Origin: Ruegeria sp. A3M17
GTDB lineage: Bacteria; Pseudomonadota; Alphaproteobacteria; Rhodobacterales; Rhodobacteraceae
Assembly: GCF_003318255.1 (NCBI RefSeq)
Contig: NZ_QOCF01000013.1
Span: 62,001 to 126,000 of the forward strand
DNA length: 64,000 nt
Direction of reading: 5' to 3'
The translations under genes and the position numbers were made by a program. This document shows, piece after piece, positions 52,923 through 61,804 of the stretch. The notes beneath the pieces were generated by a model. That model saw only the letters and a list, made by a program, of their open reading frames with translations, made no database searches and was not told the origin of the DNA. How positions within the stretch are numbered: position 1 is the first letter of the stretch; every line of letters starts with the position of its first letter.

Positions 52923-53495
52923 TTATTCGGCTTTCTGTGCTTCCACCGAAATGCGAATCTCGACCTCGTCGCTCACAAATGGTGCGAACTGACCCAGATC
53001 AAACTCGCTGCGAACCAATGTGGTGGTCGCATCAAATCCGGCCCAGGGCTTGCCCGCCATCGGATGCTCGCCGACCTGATTCAGTTTGGCGTCCAGAACC
53101 ACCGACTTGGTCACACCGTTCATTGTCAGATCGCCGGTGATGTTCGCGGTGTTGTCACCGGTGACTTCGATACCGGTCGAGGTGAACGAAATCAGGTCAC
53201 CCTCGGCGACGCCAAAGAAGTCTTCGGTCATGAAGTGATCTTCGCGCGGCTTCCAGCCGGTGATCATTTCGACGACGGGCATCGAAACGCTCACGCTGGA
53301 ATCAGCCGGGTTTTCCTGATCGAACATGATCTCGCCTTCAAAGCCCGAGAACATGCCGTAGGTGGTAGAGAAACCGAGGTGGTTATAGTTGAAAACTACC
53401 TGGCTGTGGCTGGGGTCCAGAACGTATTTCTCGGCGCTGGCAAATGCCGAGGTCGCCGATACGGCCAGTGCAGCAGCAAGAAGGGTGGATTTCAT
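52923..53495 (-). CDS. Periplasmic YceI family protein
   Basis: 190 aa with a signal peptide (MKSTLLAAALAVSATSAFAS). The YceI lipocalin-like barrel follows: YVLDPSHSQVVFNYNHLGFS, TYGMFSGFEGEIMFDQ, NITGDLTMNGVTKSVVLDAK and SEFDLGQFAPFVSDEVEIRI. YceI proteins bind polyisoprenoid chains. It is convergent with the b561-YceI fusion, so the two probably share a lipid or quinone function. The start is the ATG of the signal peptide; the longer frame is not supported. Confidence 0.93.
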   Translation of the reverse strand: MKSTLLAAALAVSATSAFASAEKYVLDPSHSQVVFNYNHLGFSTTYGMFSGFEGEIMFDQENPADSSVSVSMPVVEMITGWKPREDHFMTEDFFGVAEGDLISFTSTGIEVTGDNTANITGDLTMNGVTKSVVLDAKLNQVGEHPMAGKPWAGFDATTTLVRSEFDLGQFAPFVSDEVEIRISVEAQKAE

Positions 53496-53596
53496 GAAAA
53501 TCTCCAAAAATGTTGTGAATGCAAACCAATCGGAATGCTCGATAAAGAAAATGTGCCGCCCAAGGGCGGCACACAAGACTTATTCTCTCACATTTT

Positions 53597-53614
53597 CTGT
53601 TCTTAAATGAACAG
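53597..53614. promoter_or_regulatory. Inverted repeat between membrane-protein gene and YceI
   Basis: CTGTTC / GAACAG around TTAAAT, nine bases past the stop of the upstream minus-strand gene and about 100 nt before YceI. It could end the upstream transcript or be an operator for YceI. Confidence 0.3.
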
Positions 53615-53622
53615 AGAAGAAA

Positions 53623-54141
53623 TCAAGCGAAGATCGTTACACTTCCGCTCAATTGGCCCTTCAGCACTCGGCCAACATCCGCCGATTGCAGCGGCAGTTT
53701 CATCAGCAGGCTGCCGTCCACGTCATAGAGTTCAACCTGATCATCATCAAAGCGTGCACCACCCAGGGTGTCGTAGCTGCGGCGCAGGACCGTCTGAGGA
53801 CGCCCGTTCTCATTCTTTTGAAGCACACGCACTTCGCGGCGGATTGGATCAAAATAGGCATCGGGGCGCGCATCGAGCACCTGAATAGTCAGCAGACTGA
53901 CACCGATCAGCAGGAACGTCAGCGACGCAGCCAGTTTGATCGGCCAAACTTCCGTTGCCATCACCGCGCCCGACATCAGCCACATGGAAAACGCGACAAC
54001 GATCAAAAACGCCCCCGCGACGCGTGCCAGAATGGTGCGTGCCCTCCAGTTCGGCGCAAATGCGATAAGAACTGGAACCGATTGATCATAAGTCGTGCTG
54101 GTCGCAGACTTCTCGAAGGTATTCGTGTTCATCGCGGTCAT
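53623..54141 (-). CDS. Membrane protein of unknown function
   Basis: 172 aa, no family recognised. Two hydrophobic segments (VAGAFLIVVAFSMWLMSGAV and LAASLTFLLIGVSLLTIQV, about residues 40-85) precede a soluble C-terminal domain. That domain has PDAYFDPIRREVRVLQKNE and DDQVELYDVDGSLLMKLPL, which suggest a PH-like beta fold. An ATG three codons later is an equal start candidate. Divergent from rpsF. Confidence 0.65.
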   Translation of the reverse strand: MTAMNTNTFEKSATSTTYDQSVPVLIAFAPNWRARTILARVAGAFLIVVAFSMWLMSGAVMATEVWPIKLAASLTFLLIGVSLLTIQVLDARPDAYFDPIRREVRVLQKNENGRPQTVLRRSYDTLGGARFDDDQVELYDVDGSLLMKLPLQSADVGRVLKGQLSGSVTIFA

Positions 54142-54289
54142 TTCTCTGTACCCTAGTTCACGTTGCCGTCTTTGGTTCGCTCTGTCCGGTTAGTTCCCGG
54201 TATGCAAAACAACTTTGAGCCGAAAAGCGTCAGGAATTGGGCAGCGCAAAGGAAATAGCGCGACTTCACCAAGGCATGTGTGACGGCCC

Positions 54290-54317
54290 TTGCCCCCCGA
54301 CGCGAATGGTGTATATG
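54290..54317 (+). promoter_or_regulatory. Possible promoter of the rpsF operon
   Basis: A TTGCCC -35-like and TATATG -10-like pair, 16 bases apart, about 110 nt before rpsF. Assigned by eye only. Confidence 0.35.
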
Positions 54318-54425
54318 GGGCCATCCTTCGCAAGAGTTATGAATCGCGCAGCCTCTCGTGGCAGGGTCGCGAAGGACGAACCGGCCCCGCCTTTGAAATG
54401 CGCCTTGATAGAAACAGGAGTGCAC

Positions 54426-54779
54426 ATGCCACTGTATGAGCATGTAATGATCGCGCGTCAGGACTTGTCCAACGCGCAGGCAGAAAGCCTCGTCGAACAT
54501 TTCGGCACCGTTCTGGCTGACAACGGCGGCAACGTCGTCGAAAGCGAGTACTGGGGCGTCAAGACGATGGCCTACAAGATCAACAAGAACCGCAAGGGTC
54601 ACTATTCCTTCCTGAAGACCGACGCCCCCGCTGGCGCCGTTCAGGAAATGGAGCGCCTGATGCGCCTGCATGACGATGTTATGCGCGTTCTGACCATCAA
54701 GGTCGACGAGCACAACGAGGGCCCCTCGGTCCAGATGCAGAAGCGCGACGAGCGCGAAGGCCGCCGCGAGCGCCGCTGA
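54426..54779 (+). CDS. rpsF: 30S ribosomal protein S6
   Basis: 117 aa. MPLYEHVMIARQDLSNAQAE and WGVKTMAYKINKNRKGHYSF are typical of S6; the C-terminus is charged (RDEREGRRERR). It binds the central domain of 16S rRNA with S18, encoded next. The upstream extension of the open frame is not part of the gene. First gene of rpsF-rpsR-rplI. Confidence 0.98.
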   Translation: MPLYEHVMIARQDLSNAQAESLVEHFGTVLADNGGNVVESEYWGVKTMAYKINKNRKGHYSFLKTDAPAGAVQEMERLMRLHDDVMRVLTIKVDEHNEGPSVQMQKRDEREGRRERR

Positions 54780-54806
54780 TCAACGCCTGACGAAAGGACA
54801 TATACC

Positions 54807-55034
54807 ATGGCCGCAAAACCATTTTTCCGCCGCCGCAAAGTCTGCCCGTTCTCGGGCGACAACGCGCCGAAGATCGACTACAAAGACACCCGTCTGCTGC
54901 AGCGCTACATCTCTGAGCGTGGCAAGATCGTTCCGTCGCGCATCACCGCCGTTTCGGCAAAAAAGCAGCGTGAATTGGCCCGTGCTATCAAGCGCGCCCG
55001 CTTCCTCGCCCTGCTGCCCTACGCTGTGAAGTAA
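54807..55034 (+). CDS. rpsR: 30S ribosomal protein S18
   Basis: 75 aa, basic. It contains [20 protein letters not shown], with [20 protein letters not shown] and [19 protein letters not shown], the S18 signature. It forms a heterodimer with S6 on the 30S platform and is translated 27 nt after rpsF. Confidence 0.98.
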   Translation: MAAKPFFRRRKVCPFSGDNAPKIDYKDTRLLQRYISERGKIVPSRITAVSAKKQRELARAIKRARFLALLPYAVK

Positions 55035-55046
55035 GGAGAGACTGAT

Positions 55047-55667
55047 ATGCAAGTTATTCTTCTGGAACGCGTTGCGAAACTGGGCCAAATGGGCGACGTC
55101 GTTGACGTCAAGTCTGGCTTTGCCCGCAACTTCCTGCTGCCCCAAGGCAAAGCACTGAGCGCATCGAACGCCAACATCGCGTCGTTCGAAGCCCAGAAAG
55201 CGCAGCTTGAGGCCCGCAACCTGGAAACCAAGAAAGAAGCTGAAGCACTGGCTGAAAAGTTGGATGGTCAGCAATTCATCGTGATTCGTTCGGCATCGGA
55301 TGCTGGCGCTCTGTACGGTTCGGTCACCCCGCGTGACGCCGCAGATGCCGCAACCGAGGCTGGTTTCACAGTCGACAAGAAGCAGGTCATCCTGATCGCA
55401 CCTATCAAAGATCTGGGTGTGCACTCGGTCGCAGTCAAACTGCACCCCGAGGTCGAAGTCCAGATCAAGATGAACGTCGCCCGTTCGCAAGAAGAAGCAG
55501 AACTGCAGGCGTCGGGTAAATCGATCCAGGAATTGGCTGCCGAAGAAGAGGCAGCCGCAGAATTCGAAATCGCCGAACTGTTCGACGATATCGGTTCCGC
55601 AGCGTCTGACGACGACGATATGGTCGCCGAAGAAGCCCCGGCTGAGGAAGACGAAGCCAAAGCCTGA
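55047..55667 (+). CDS. rplI: 50S ribosomal protein L9 with acidic C-terminal extension
   Basis: 206 aa; the bacterial norm is about 150. The N-terminal 23S rRNA-binding domain ([40 protein letters not shown]), the connecting helix and the C-terminal domain ([20 protein letters not shown]) are normal. An extra stretch of about 50 residues, very rich in Glu, Asp and Ala, follows. Such tails are known in alphaproteobacterial L9. Confidence 0.97.
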   Translation: MQVILLERVAKLGQMGDVVDVKSGFARNFLLPQGKALSASNANIASFEAQKAQLEARNLETKKEAEALAEKLDGQQFIVIRSASDAGALYGSVTPRDAADAATEAGFTVDKKQVILIAPIKDLGVHSVAVKLHPEVEVQIKMNVARSQEEAELQASGKSIQELAAEEEAAAEFEIAELFDDIGSAASDDDDMVAEEAPAEEDEAKA

Positions 55668-55692
55668 TCCGGCTGCATTTGAACGATTTATT

Positions 55693-55721
55693 GGCCGCGC
55701 CGAAAGGCGCGGCCTTTTTTT
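55693..55721 (+). terminator. Terminator of the rpsF-rpsR-rplI operon
   Basis: Perfect stem GGCCGCGCC / GGCGCGGCC with GAAA tetraloop and seven T. Confidence 0.95.
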
Positions 55722-55875
55722 GTTCGTATCCTGGGCCAAGATAGATCGCGGCGTCGGATGTGACCACGAATTAGGATGGAAATTGTGCTATCCTAGGGGC
55801 ACGCGGCCTCTGCCGCCCCAGCCGCATTTTTTTTGAAGTTCATTTATTAGCAATTTGCGTGATCGCGCATCTGGG

Positions 55876-55889
55876 CGGATCGCGATCCG
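55876..55889. promoter_or_regulatory. Perfect palindrome beside the ribosome binding site of an unknown gene
   Basis: CGGATCGCGATCCG reads the same on both strands and ends one base before CAGGAG and 15 before the ATG. As DNA it could be an operator; as RNA a hairpin next to the ribosome binding site. A second, weaker inverted repeat (TAGGAT / ATCCTA) lies about 100 nt upstream. Confidence 0.45.
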
Positions 55890-55904
55890 GCAGGAGAAAC
55901 CATT

Positions 55905-56261
55905 ATGGCATCCTTGTGCGACTACATCGTCGTGAATGACGGTTCTTTTTCTTTAAACCCCGGTGAAAGCCAGACCTTCAGCGACCCGATCCCTTCCAAC
56001 CTGATCATCGGAACCAACCGCGCGAAACCGATCCTTGCCTTCAAAGCCTGGGCAACGCCGTCCGGAGGGGCCTTTCAGATCGAGATAAACGATACCTTTA
56101 TTTATGGCCCGTCCATGTCGGGCGGCGACATTCGTGGATTATGGGAGACCTTCTCCGGAACCGTTCTGAACCCAGGGATCAATAACACCGTTCAGTTTCG
56201 CGCGACGGAGAACAAAATCTGGTTTGCCGATATCATTTTGTGGTTCCAGGTCGAAATGTGA
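55905..56261 (+). CDS. Unknown beta-rich protein
   Basis: 118 aa, not recognised. No signal peptide. It is rich in Gly, Asn, Thr and aromatic residues: DGSFSLNPGESQTFSDPIPS, AFQIEINDTFIYGPSMSGG and VQFRATENKIWFADIILWF. The pattern suggests a single beta-sandwich, as in lectin-like or carbohydrate-binding modules, but no motif proves it. The ATG has CAGGAG eight bases upstream. A perfect palindrome just before the ribosome binding site suggests specific control. Confidence 0.6.
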   Translation: MASLCDYIVVNDGSFSLNPGESQTFSDPIPSNLIIGTNRAKPILAFKAWATPSGGAFQIEINDTFIYGPSMSGGDIRGLWETFSGTVLNPGINNTVQFRATENKIWFADIILWFQVEM

Positions 56262-56414
56262 CAACGCGCCCTTCCGGCCCGACCAAAACGGAACACTCCG
56301 GCGTCGAAAAGTGACGCGACGAGACACGGCATAAATCAGCGCGCGGGTTGGCTGTCTGCTTGCGGTTGCGTCCGGCGGGACTATCATGCGCCCAACCCCA
56401 TCCGGAGACCACAT

Positions 56415-56903
56415 ATGCCCCAATACACGCGCCGCGCTCTACTTGTTACACTACTTGGCGCACCTGCCCTGGCTGCTTGCGGCGGCCAGGATGGCAGGCA
56501 CAGTTCACGTAATGCCCCTTTTGATCCGCCACTATACCCCAACGAGACCCCCGAGTTGCGCGCATCAATCAACAAGTGGGCTGACCATTATGAATTGCCA
56601 CGCGAGCTGGTGCACAAGCTCGCCATAAGGGAGAGCACGCACCGACCTTGGGCCGTTAACAGCCCCTATTACGGGTTGCTGCAAATCCTGCCCGCGACAG
56701 CACGATCAATGGGGTACAAAGGCAACGCACAGGGATTGTTGGACGCAGACACCAATCTGGAATTCGCCGGAAAATATCTACGTGGGGCGTGGCTCTTGTC
56801 AGACGGCGACCAAAAGCGGGCCATCTTCCTTTATGCCAAAGGTTACTACCCCGAGGCTAAGGCCGCCGGGATGCTCGTTGAAACTGGCCTAAGGTCGGAG
56901 TGA
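56415..56903 (+). CDS. Lytic transglycosylase (SLT) lipoprotein
   Basis: 162 aa. The signal peptide ends in a lipobox (LGAPALAAC), so the protein is a membrane lipoprotein. The SLT fold has the catalytic Glu in HKLAIRESTHRPWAVN and the typical YYGLLQILPATARSMGY, then NLEFAGKYLRGAWLLSDGD. It cleaves peptidoglycan glycan strands. It lies upstream of the quorum-sensing genes. Confidence 0.9.
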   Translation: MPQYTRRALLVTLLGAPALAACGGQDGRHSSRNAPFDPPLYPNETPELRASINKWADHYELPRELVHKLAIRESTHRPWAVNSPYYGLLQILPATARSMGYKGNAQGLLDADTNLEFAGKYLRGAWLLSDGDQKRAIFLYAKGYYPEAKAAGMLVETGLRSE

Positions 56904-56940
56904 CGTTAGGTAAGGATATAGCTTGTCATTAGCGTAAAGG

Positions 56941-56961
56941 TTGCAATAATGACTTATGCAA
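56941..56961. promoter_or_regulatory. Imperfect palindrome upstream of luxR
   Basis: Arms TTGCAATAA and TTATGCAA around TGAC, 157 nt before the luxR-type start. A site for the LuxR protein or another regulator is possible. It does not match the classical 20-bp lux box. Confidence 0.3.
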
Positions 56962-57117
56962 TCGCTAAGGTATTCTGTTGCCAGAACCACGCATTATGCC
57001 TAAGCGTTATGCACAATTAGCTTGCGTCAGGCACCACAGTTGACGCAACGTATTCGGTGAATTGGACAGATTTGGCATGTCTTTGGGGAAAGATTTGCCG
57101 CCGCAAGGGTTGGACAG

Positions 57118-57819
57118 GTGAAACTAATAGACTTGGCCGCGATCGACCACGAGGAAAAGTCGGCAGCCGACATAATTAATGCTGTCTGCGATGAATTGGG
57201 TTTCGACTACGCGTCTTATGCAACTTTTAACCCTGTAAAGGGTGATGTTCAGGGATATGCCAACTTCCCGGACGAATGGAAGATTCACTACGGCAGCCAA
57301 GGATTCCACCATTTCGACCCGACCTTATATCAATCTGCGCTCAGCATCGCTCCGGTAGACTGGGGCAGATTTAATCGTGACGAAAAGTTCCATTCGGTTT
57401 TTCGGGATGCGCATGATTTTGGCATTTCGTCCCGTGGGTTAACAGTACCGGTACGGGGACCGTACGGGGAATGCGGCCTGCTGAATGTGACCCGAAAATG
57501 CTCGGATTCCGAGTGGGAGAAGTTGAAGAAACATGTGATGGGGGACCTGCAGATGGCTGCAGTTACGGCACATGATACTGTGATGCAGTCCGGTCTGCTG
57601 GCCAAAGCGCTGTATCTACCAGCCCTTTCGACCCGAGAGAAAGAGATCCTACAATGGGTCGCTGGCGGCAAATCTCAACAGGATATCGGCGATATTTTGT
57701 CAATTTCACACCGTACTGTCGAAGTTCACATGCGGTCCGGCCGTGAAAAACTGGGTGCATTGACAACGCCGCAAGCCATTGGAAGGGCTATCGGACTGGG
57801 CTTAATCGCCCCAGGATAA
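57118..57819 (+). CDS. LuxR-type quorum-sensing regulator
   Basis: 233 aa, GTG start. The N-terminal autoinducer-binding domain keeps key residues: Trp and Tyr in FPDEWKIHYG, Asp-Pro in HFDPTLYQ, Trp in VDWGRF, and Gly in SSRGLTVPVRGPYGE. The C-terminal LuxR HTH (about 165-228) is LSTREKEILQWVAGGKSQQD with SISHRTVEVHMRSGREKLGA. It should bind an acyl-homoserine lactone made by the neighbouring LuxI and control genes including perhaps that one. The pair lies 90 nt apart. Confidence 0.94.
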   Translation: MKLIDLAAIDHEEKSAADIINAVCDELGFDYASYATFNPVKGDVQGYANFPDEWKIHYGSQGFHHFDPTLYQSALSIAPVDWGRFNRDEKFHSVFRDAHDFGISSRGLTVPVRGPYGECGLLNVTRKCSDSEWEKLKKHVMGDLQMAAVTAHDTVMQSGLLAKALYLPALSTREKEILQWVAGGKSQQDIGDILSISHRTVEVHMRSGREKLGALTTPQAIGRAIGLGLIAPG

Positions 57820-57909
57820 TCAAAAAAGATAAAAAATACGGGAAACCCCCAATAGTCTTAGCTCAAATCTTAGTTAACGTCATCCTTACGGTAACCAGAC
57901 TGTAGGGGG

Positions 57910-58767
57910 ATGGAAATGATCATCGTAATTGATGGTATTAACCAGAATAAGTTTAAGCATGTCTTGGACGAGATGTATAAACTGCGTGCGCGTGTTTTCG
58001 GCGATCGCCTTGGTTGGGATGTAAACATTGTCGATGGGCGCGAACGCGACCATTTTGACGACCTTCATCCAGCACATGTAGTTAGCATCGACGACGAGGG
58101 GGACGTTGTTGGGTGCATGAGACTACTGCAAACGACCGGGCCACACATGCTTTCGGACGTTTTTTATTCAATCCTGGACGGCGAACCGCCGATCCGCAGT
58201 GCGCAAGTCTGGGAAGCAACCCGGTTTTGCGTTGACACCAAAAAGCTTGGGCGAGGACGCGGGGAAAACTCGGTATCCTATGTCACCAGCGAGATCATGA
58301 TCGGCTCGTTCGAATATGCCAAGATGGCCGGCGTATTGGACTCGATTGCCGTGATTGACCCTGTGATGAACCGCGTCCTGCAACGGTCCGGCAACGCGCC
58401 TTATGACTATCTTGGAACTGCCAAGCCAATGGGCAAGGTTGTGGCCATGGCCGCCCTTATGGACTGTTCGGATGAACGGATCTCGGGTGTTCGGGACTAT
58501 GCAGGCATTGAACACGATGTCTTCCTGACCGAAGAACAGGCACTGGAGCTGTTTGAAGGCGCAAAGGCCAAGCAAAGTGCCGCAAACTACGACCACCAGC
58601 CGCTGACTCAATTGGAAAAGTATTTTGTCGAACAAATGAGTTCGGCAACATCGAAAACCGAAGTCGAGTCTGTCCTGAAGCTGATCGAGGCGCTTTCAGA
58701 CCGCTTTACGCCAGAGCAGAAAACCGCTCTGTTAAGAACCCCCCGTGCTTTTGCTCATGAGGCCTGA
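57910..58767 (+). CDS. LuxI-type acyl-homoserine lactone synthase with C-terminal extension
   Basis: 285 aa; typical LuxI proteins are 200-220. The synthase core has the conserved Arg/Phe in KLRARVFGDRLGWDV, the acidic pair in ERDHFDDLHP, Arg in GCMRLLQTTGP, and Glu/Arg in VWEATRFCVDTKKLG. After about residue 205 comes an extra helical stretch of about 80 residues (FLTEEQALELFEGAKAK, LTQLEKYFVEQMSSATSKT, SDRFTPEQKTALLRTPRAF) absent from standard LuxI. It makes the signal from SAM and an acyl donor; the acyl chain is unknown. Confidence 0.92.
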   Translation: MEMIIVIDGINQNKFKHVLDEMYKLRARVFGDRLGWDVNIVDGRERDHFDDLHPAHVVSIDDEGDVVGCMRLLQTTGPHMLSDVFYSILDGEPPIRSAQVWEATRFCVDTKKLGRGRGENSVSYVTSEIMIGSFEYAKMAGVLDSIAVIDPVMNRVLQRSGNAPYDYLGTAKPMGKVVAMAALMDCSDERISGVRDYAGIEHDVFLTEEQALELFEGAKAKQSAANYDHQPLTQLEKYFVEQMSSATSKTEVESVLKLIEALSDRFTPEQKTALLRTPRAFAHEA

Positions 58768-58799
58768 CCCCCTCACCTCATAAGTTAAAGCCACCCAAG

Positions 58800-58838
58800 C
58801 GGAGCCGTCTTTTTTCAGACGGCTCCGTATTTTTTTAC
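58800..58838. terminator. Bidirectional terminator between luxI and tig
   Basis: Arms CGGAGCCGTCT and AGACGGCTCCG around a short T-rich loop, followed by seven T on the luxI side. It separates convergent genes. Confidence 0.9.
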
Positions 58839-58863
58839 GCCCATGGGGATGGGCGGACGAGGA

Positions 58864-60195
58864 TTACTCCTCGTCCAGTGCCTCAACGGCTTTCTGCAGA
58901 TCGTCTTTGCTGACTTCTTTGTCCGCGACCTGAGCCAGTTCAAAAACATAGTCGATGACTTTGTCTTCGAAGATCGGCGCGCGCAGCTGTTGCTGCATCT
59001 GAGCGTTCTGCTGAACGAACTCAAAGAACTGACGTTCCTGACCAGGGTACTGACGTGCCTGGTTCATGATCGCCTGGGTCATCTCGGAATCGGTGACCTC
59101 AACTTCGGCCTTCTGGCCCAGTTCAGCCAACAGCAGGCCCAGACGCACGCGGCGTTCGGCCAGCTTGTTGTGCTCGTCTGTGGGCTCGATCTCGGCGTGG
59201 TCGTGGCCTTCCACTTCCGGGTTTTCCTCGTGCCACAGCTGATGTGCGATCTGCTTGGCTTCGGCTTCAACCAGCGACGGAGGCAGGTCGAACGAGACTT
59301 TCTCGTCCAGCGCATCCAACAGGCCACGCTTCATGACCGCGCGCGATGCACCGGAATACTCCGCTTCCAGACGCTCGGCGATTTGACCTTTCAGCGCGGC
59401 CAGATCTTCTGCGCCAAACTTGGTTGCCAGCTCGTCGTTTACTTCTGCAGCAACAGGTTCCTTCACCTCTTTGATGGTGCAGGTGAATACGGCGTCTTTG
59501 CCGGCCAGATGTTCTGCGCCGTATTCCTCGGGGAAGGAAACGTTGACGTCTTTTTCTTCTTCGGCCTTCACGCCAACCAGCTGCTCTTCGAAGCCGGGGA
59601 TGAAGCTGTTGGAACCCAGAACCAGCGGATAGTCCTCAGCCGAACCGCCTTCGAATTCTTCGCCGTCAACTTTGCCAACAAAGTCGATCACAACCTGATC
59701 GCCGTCCTTGGCTTTCGAACCCTTGCGGCGTGCTTTGAAGTCCTGCGCGGTTTCTGCCAGGCTGTTCAGCGCTTCTTCGATGGCTGCGTCGTCCGCTTTG
59801 ACAACCAGCTTTTCCAGCTCAACCGATTTCAGGTCAACTTCGGGGATCGCAGGCAGTGCCTCATAGGACATTGCGACTTCGACATCGTCGCCTTCTTTCC
59901 AGTCTTCGTTTGTCATTTTGACGTCGGGCTGCAGTGCAGGGCGCTCGCCGCTGTCCTCAAAGTGCTGGTTCATCGCACCATCGATGGTTTCCTGCATCGC
60001 TTCGCCCAACAGACGCTGACCGAACTGCTTTTTCAGCAGCGCCATCGGCACTTTGCCTTTGCGGAAACCCTTCATCTCGACTTCCGGCTGCGCTTCGACC
60101 AGTTTCTCGTTAACTTTGTCGTTCAGCTCGGCTGCGGATACGACGATATTGTAGCCGCGTTTCAGACCTTCGTTCAGCGTCTCGGTAACCTGCAT
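58864..60195 (-). CDS. tig: Trigger factor
   Basis: 443 aa ribosome-associated chaperone. The ribosome-binding motif is [19 protein letters not shown]. The FKBP-type isomerase domain (about 160-245) has [19 protein letters not shown] and [19 protein letters not shown]. The C-terminal arms are helical. The start is [15 protein letters not shown]; the frame extends 11 codons further without support. Confidence 0.96.
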   Translation of the reverse strand: MQVTETLNEGLKRGYNIVVSAAELNDKVNEKLVEAQPEVEMKGFRKGKVPMALLKKQFGQRLLGEAMQETIDGAMNQHFEDSGERPALQPDVKMTNEDWKEGDDVEVAMSYEALPAIPEVDLKSVELEKLVVKADDAAIEEALNSLAETAQDFKARRKGSKAKDGDQVVIDFVGKVDGEEFEGGSAEDYPLVLGSNSFIPGFEEQLVGVKAEEEKDVNVSFPEEYGAEHLAGKDAVFTCTIKEVKEPVAAEVNDELATKFGAEDLAALKGQIAERLEAEYSGASRAVMKRGLLDALDEKVSFDLPPSLVEAEAKQIAHQLWHEENPEVEGHDHAEIEPTDEHNKLAERRVRLGLLLAELGQKAEVEVTDSEMTQAIMNQARQYPGQERQFFEFVQQNAQMQQQLRAPIFEDKVIDYVFELAQVADKEVSKDDLQKAVEALDEE

Positions 60196-60326
60196 TATGG
60201 TAGTCCCCATAGGATTCGGGGCGCGCAAAACGGCGCGCCGGACAAATTTGACGCCTTCTATTTGCCCAGCCGCTTACGTGCAAGAGGCAATGGCCGGATC
60301 AGCCTTGTTTTGCCGCCGATTTGAAC

Positions 60327-60355
60327 AAAAAGAACGCCCCAGTCAGACCGGGGCG
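60327..60355 (-). terminator. Terminator after the porin gene
   Basis: Stem CGCCCC / GGGGCG with a 9-nt loop and a run of A on the left that is a T run for the minus strand. Confidence 0.65.
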
Positions 60356-60378
60356 CCGTTAGCTCCGGGGAAACGTCG

Positions 60379-61503
60379 TCAGAACTTCCAGAGTGCACCC
60401 AGCACCCAGGCTTCGTTCTTGTCAAAGTCGACCGTGTCGTCGAAGTCGTGGTTACGGTATTTCAGGTAGGCGTCCGTGTTGATCGCGTCGATCCGCTGAA
60501 CAACGGCAATACCCCAGGACTTGGTGCTGGACCCTTGATTTTCGAAATCAGAACCGTCGAAATAGTCGATACCAACGCCGGTTTTACCCCAGGACACCCA
60601 ATCCCCTTCATAGGCAAGTTTGGTGTACCAGTAATCCGGGTCGCTGGCGCCGGTAGAGGTATCGTCCCGCGTGCCGAGGGCCGCAGTAAAGCTGAACCCG
60701 CTGGGCAACAGGACCGACGCGGACCCGATAGTATCCTTGCGCTCGCCGGGTTGGCCGTCGAAGTCCCTTACTGCGTAGGCAATGCTCGCTGCGAACTCGA
60801 CACCGTTGGTGAACGTGTTCCGGTACTTGACCGCGAGATCGTAATAATCGTCGTCATCGCTGCTGGAAAGGATGTTCTGACCATAAGCAATCGCCGCTGA
60901 GAAACCGTTGAAATCGGGTGTGTCATACCGCACCCTGCCCCGACGTGCGCCATCAAAGTTGCTAGCCGAGTCGCCAACGGTGATGCCACTCAGGATACCG
61001 TCTGCTCCGCGGTAGAAAAACGCGCCGTTTTCATCGTTTGTAAAAGAATACAAAGCCGTCCCGACGTAGGACAAATCAGTCTCGGCGGCCCCGTCCGAGG
61101 CCATACTGCCCTGACCTGCAGAGAACTTACCGTATCCACCCTTGAGCGAGAAATCGACGTGGCGGATATCTTCACGGCTCCAACCGTTGGTGTTGGTGCC
61201 ATCCTGGTTGGCTGTCCCGGTACTTGGCAGACCCAGACCCGTTTCGAACCGGAACATGAACTCATTGCTGCCATAGGGCTGCATGACGCGCAAACCCACG
61301 CGGCTGTTGGACAGGTCATTGTCCAGCAACCGGGTCTCGGTCTCCTGGCCGTCATCGACCGATACGATCACCGGATCGAGCTGACCGTACAGTACCACGT
61401 AACCGCCGCTGTTGTTTTCGTACTTCAATTCAGCGGCGGCAGGTATCGCCGTGGTCATCGCCAGAACAGCGGCAACCGAGGGGAGTTTCAAATTCACTGT
61501 CAT
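60379..61503 (-). CDS. Outer-membrane porin (Rhodobacter type)
   Basis: 374 aa. A signal peptide (VNLKLPSVAAVLAMTTAIPA, cut near AAAELKYEN) leads into a 16-strand beta-barrel pattern. It includes GGYVVLYGQLDPVIVSVDDG, NSRVGLRVMQPYGSNEFMF and the end EAWVLGALWKF with terminal Phe for the Bam machinery. It lets small solutes cross the outer membrane. The start has AAGGTGA upstream. Confidence 0.93.
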   Translation of the reverse strand: MTVNLKLPSVAAVLAMTTAIPAAAELKYENNSGGYVVLYGQLDPVIVSVDDGQETETRLLDNDLSNSRVGLRVMQPYGSNEFMFRFETGLGLPSTGTANQDGTNTNGWSREDIRHVDFSLKGGYGKFSAGQGSMASDGAAETDLSYVGTALYSFTNDENGAFFYRGADGILSGITVGDSASNFDGARRGRVRYDTPDFNGFSAAIAYGQNILSSSDDDDYYDLAVKYRNTFTNGVEFAASIAYAVRDFDGQPGERKDTIGSASVLLPSGFSFTAALGTRDDTSTGASDPDYWYTKLAYEGDWVSWGKTGVGIDYFDGSDFENQGSSTKSWGIAVVQRIDAINTDAYLKYRNHDFDDTVDFDKNEAWVLGALWKF

Positions 61504-61804
61504 TTTATTCACCTTGAACGTTTCGTTTGTGGGAACCGTCAAAAGAAAAACCGATGAGGCAGCCCACTCCGCAAGGAACCGAGTTAGTCGTGTTTAGGAT
61601 TTCTGCCTTACGGCTCAAATCGGCAGAAAGTAAATTTTAATCATATCAAAGATTTGGCCACCAAGATTTCGTAGGCAGGAAAATCTAGGTACAAGTCTGC
61701 CACTCTGTCTGATGTCTTTCAAAAGGAATGACATGCATTGATGCGGATACGTGCGGCCATTTCTTGCCGAACGCTGAAAAAAGCGGCTAATTTCCGCCCA
61801 TGCG
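61504..61804. other. Intergenic region upstream of the porin
   Basis: About 300 nt. It carries the porin promoter in AT-rich DNA, and nothing else could be recognised. A short frame on the minus strand is not supported by a ribosome binding site. Confidence 0.4.

Noticed and set aside
57820..57909. Classical lux box before luxI
   Set aside because: No sequence close to the 20-bp CTG-rich lux box palindrome was found; only weak near-palindromes are present.
58843..60324. A 493-codon plus-strand frame
   Set aside because: It is antisense to the trigger factor gene, whose protein is recognised over its full length; the antisense product has low-complexity Phe/Leu/Val composition and no known domain.
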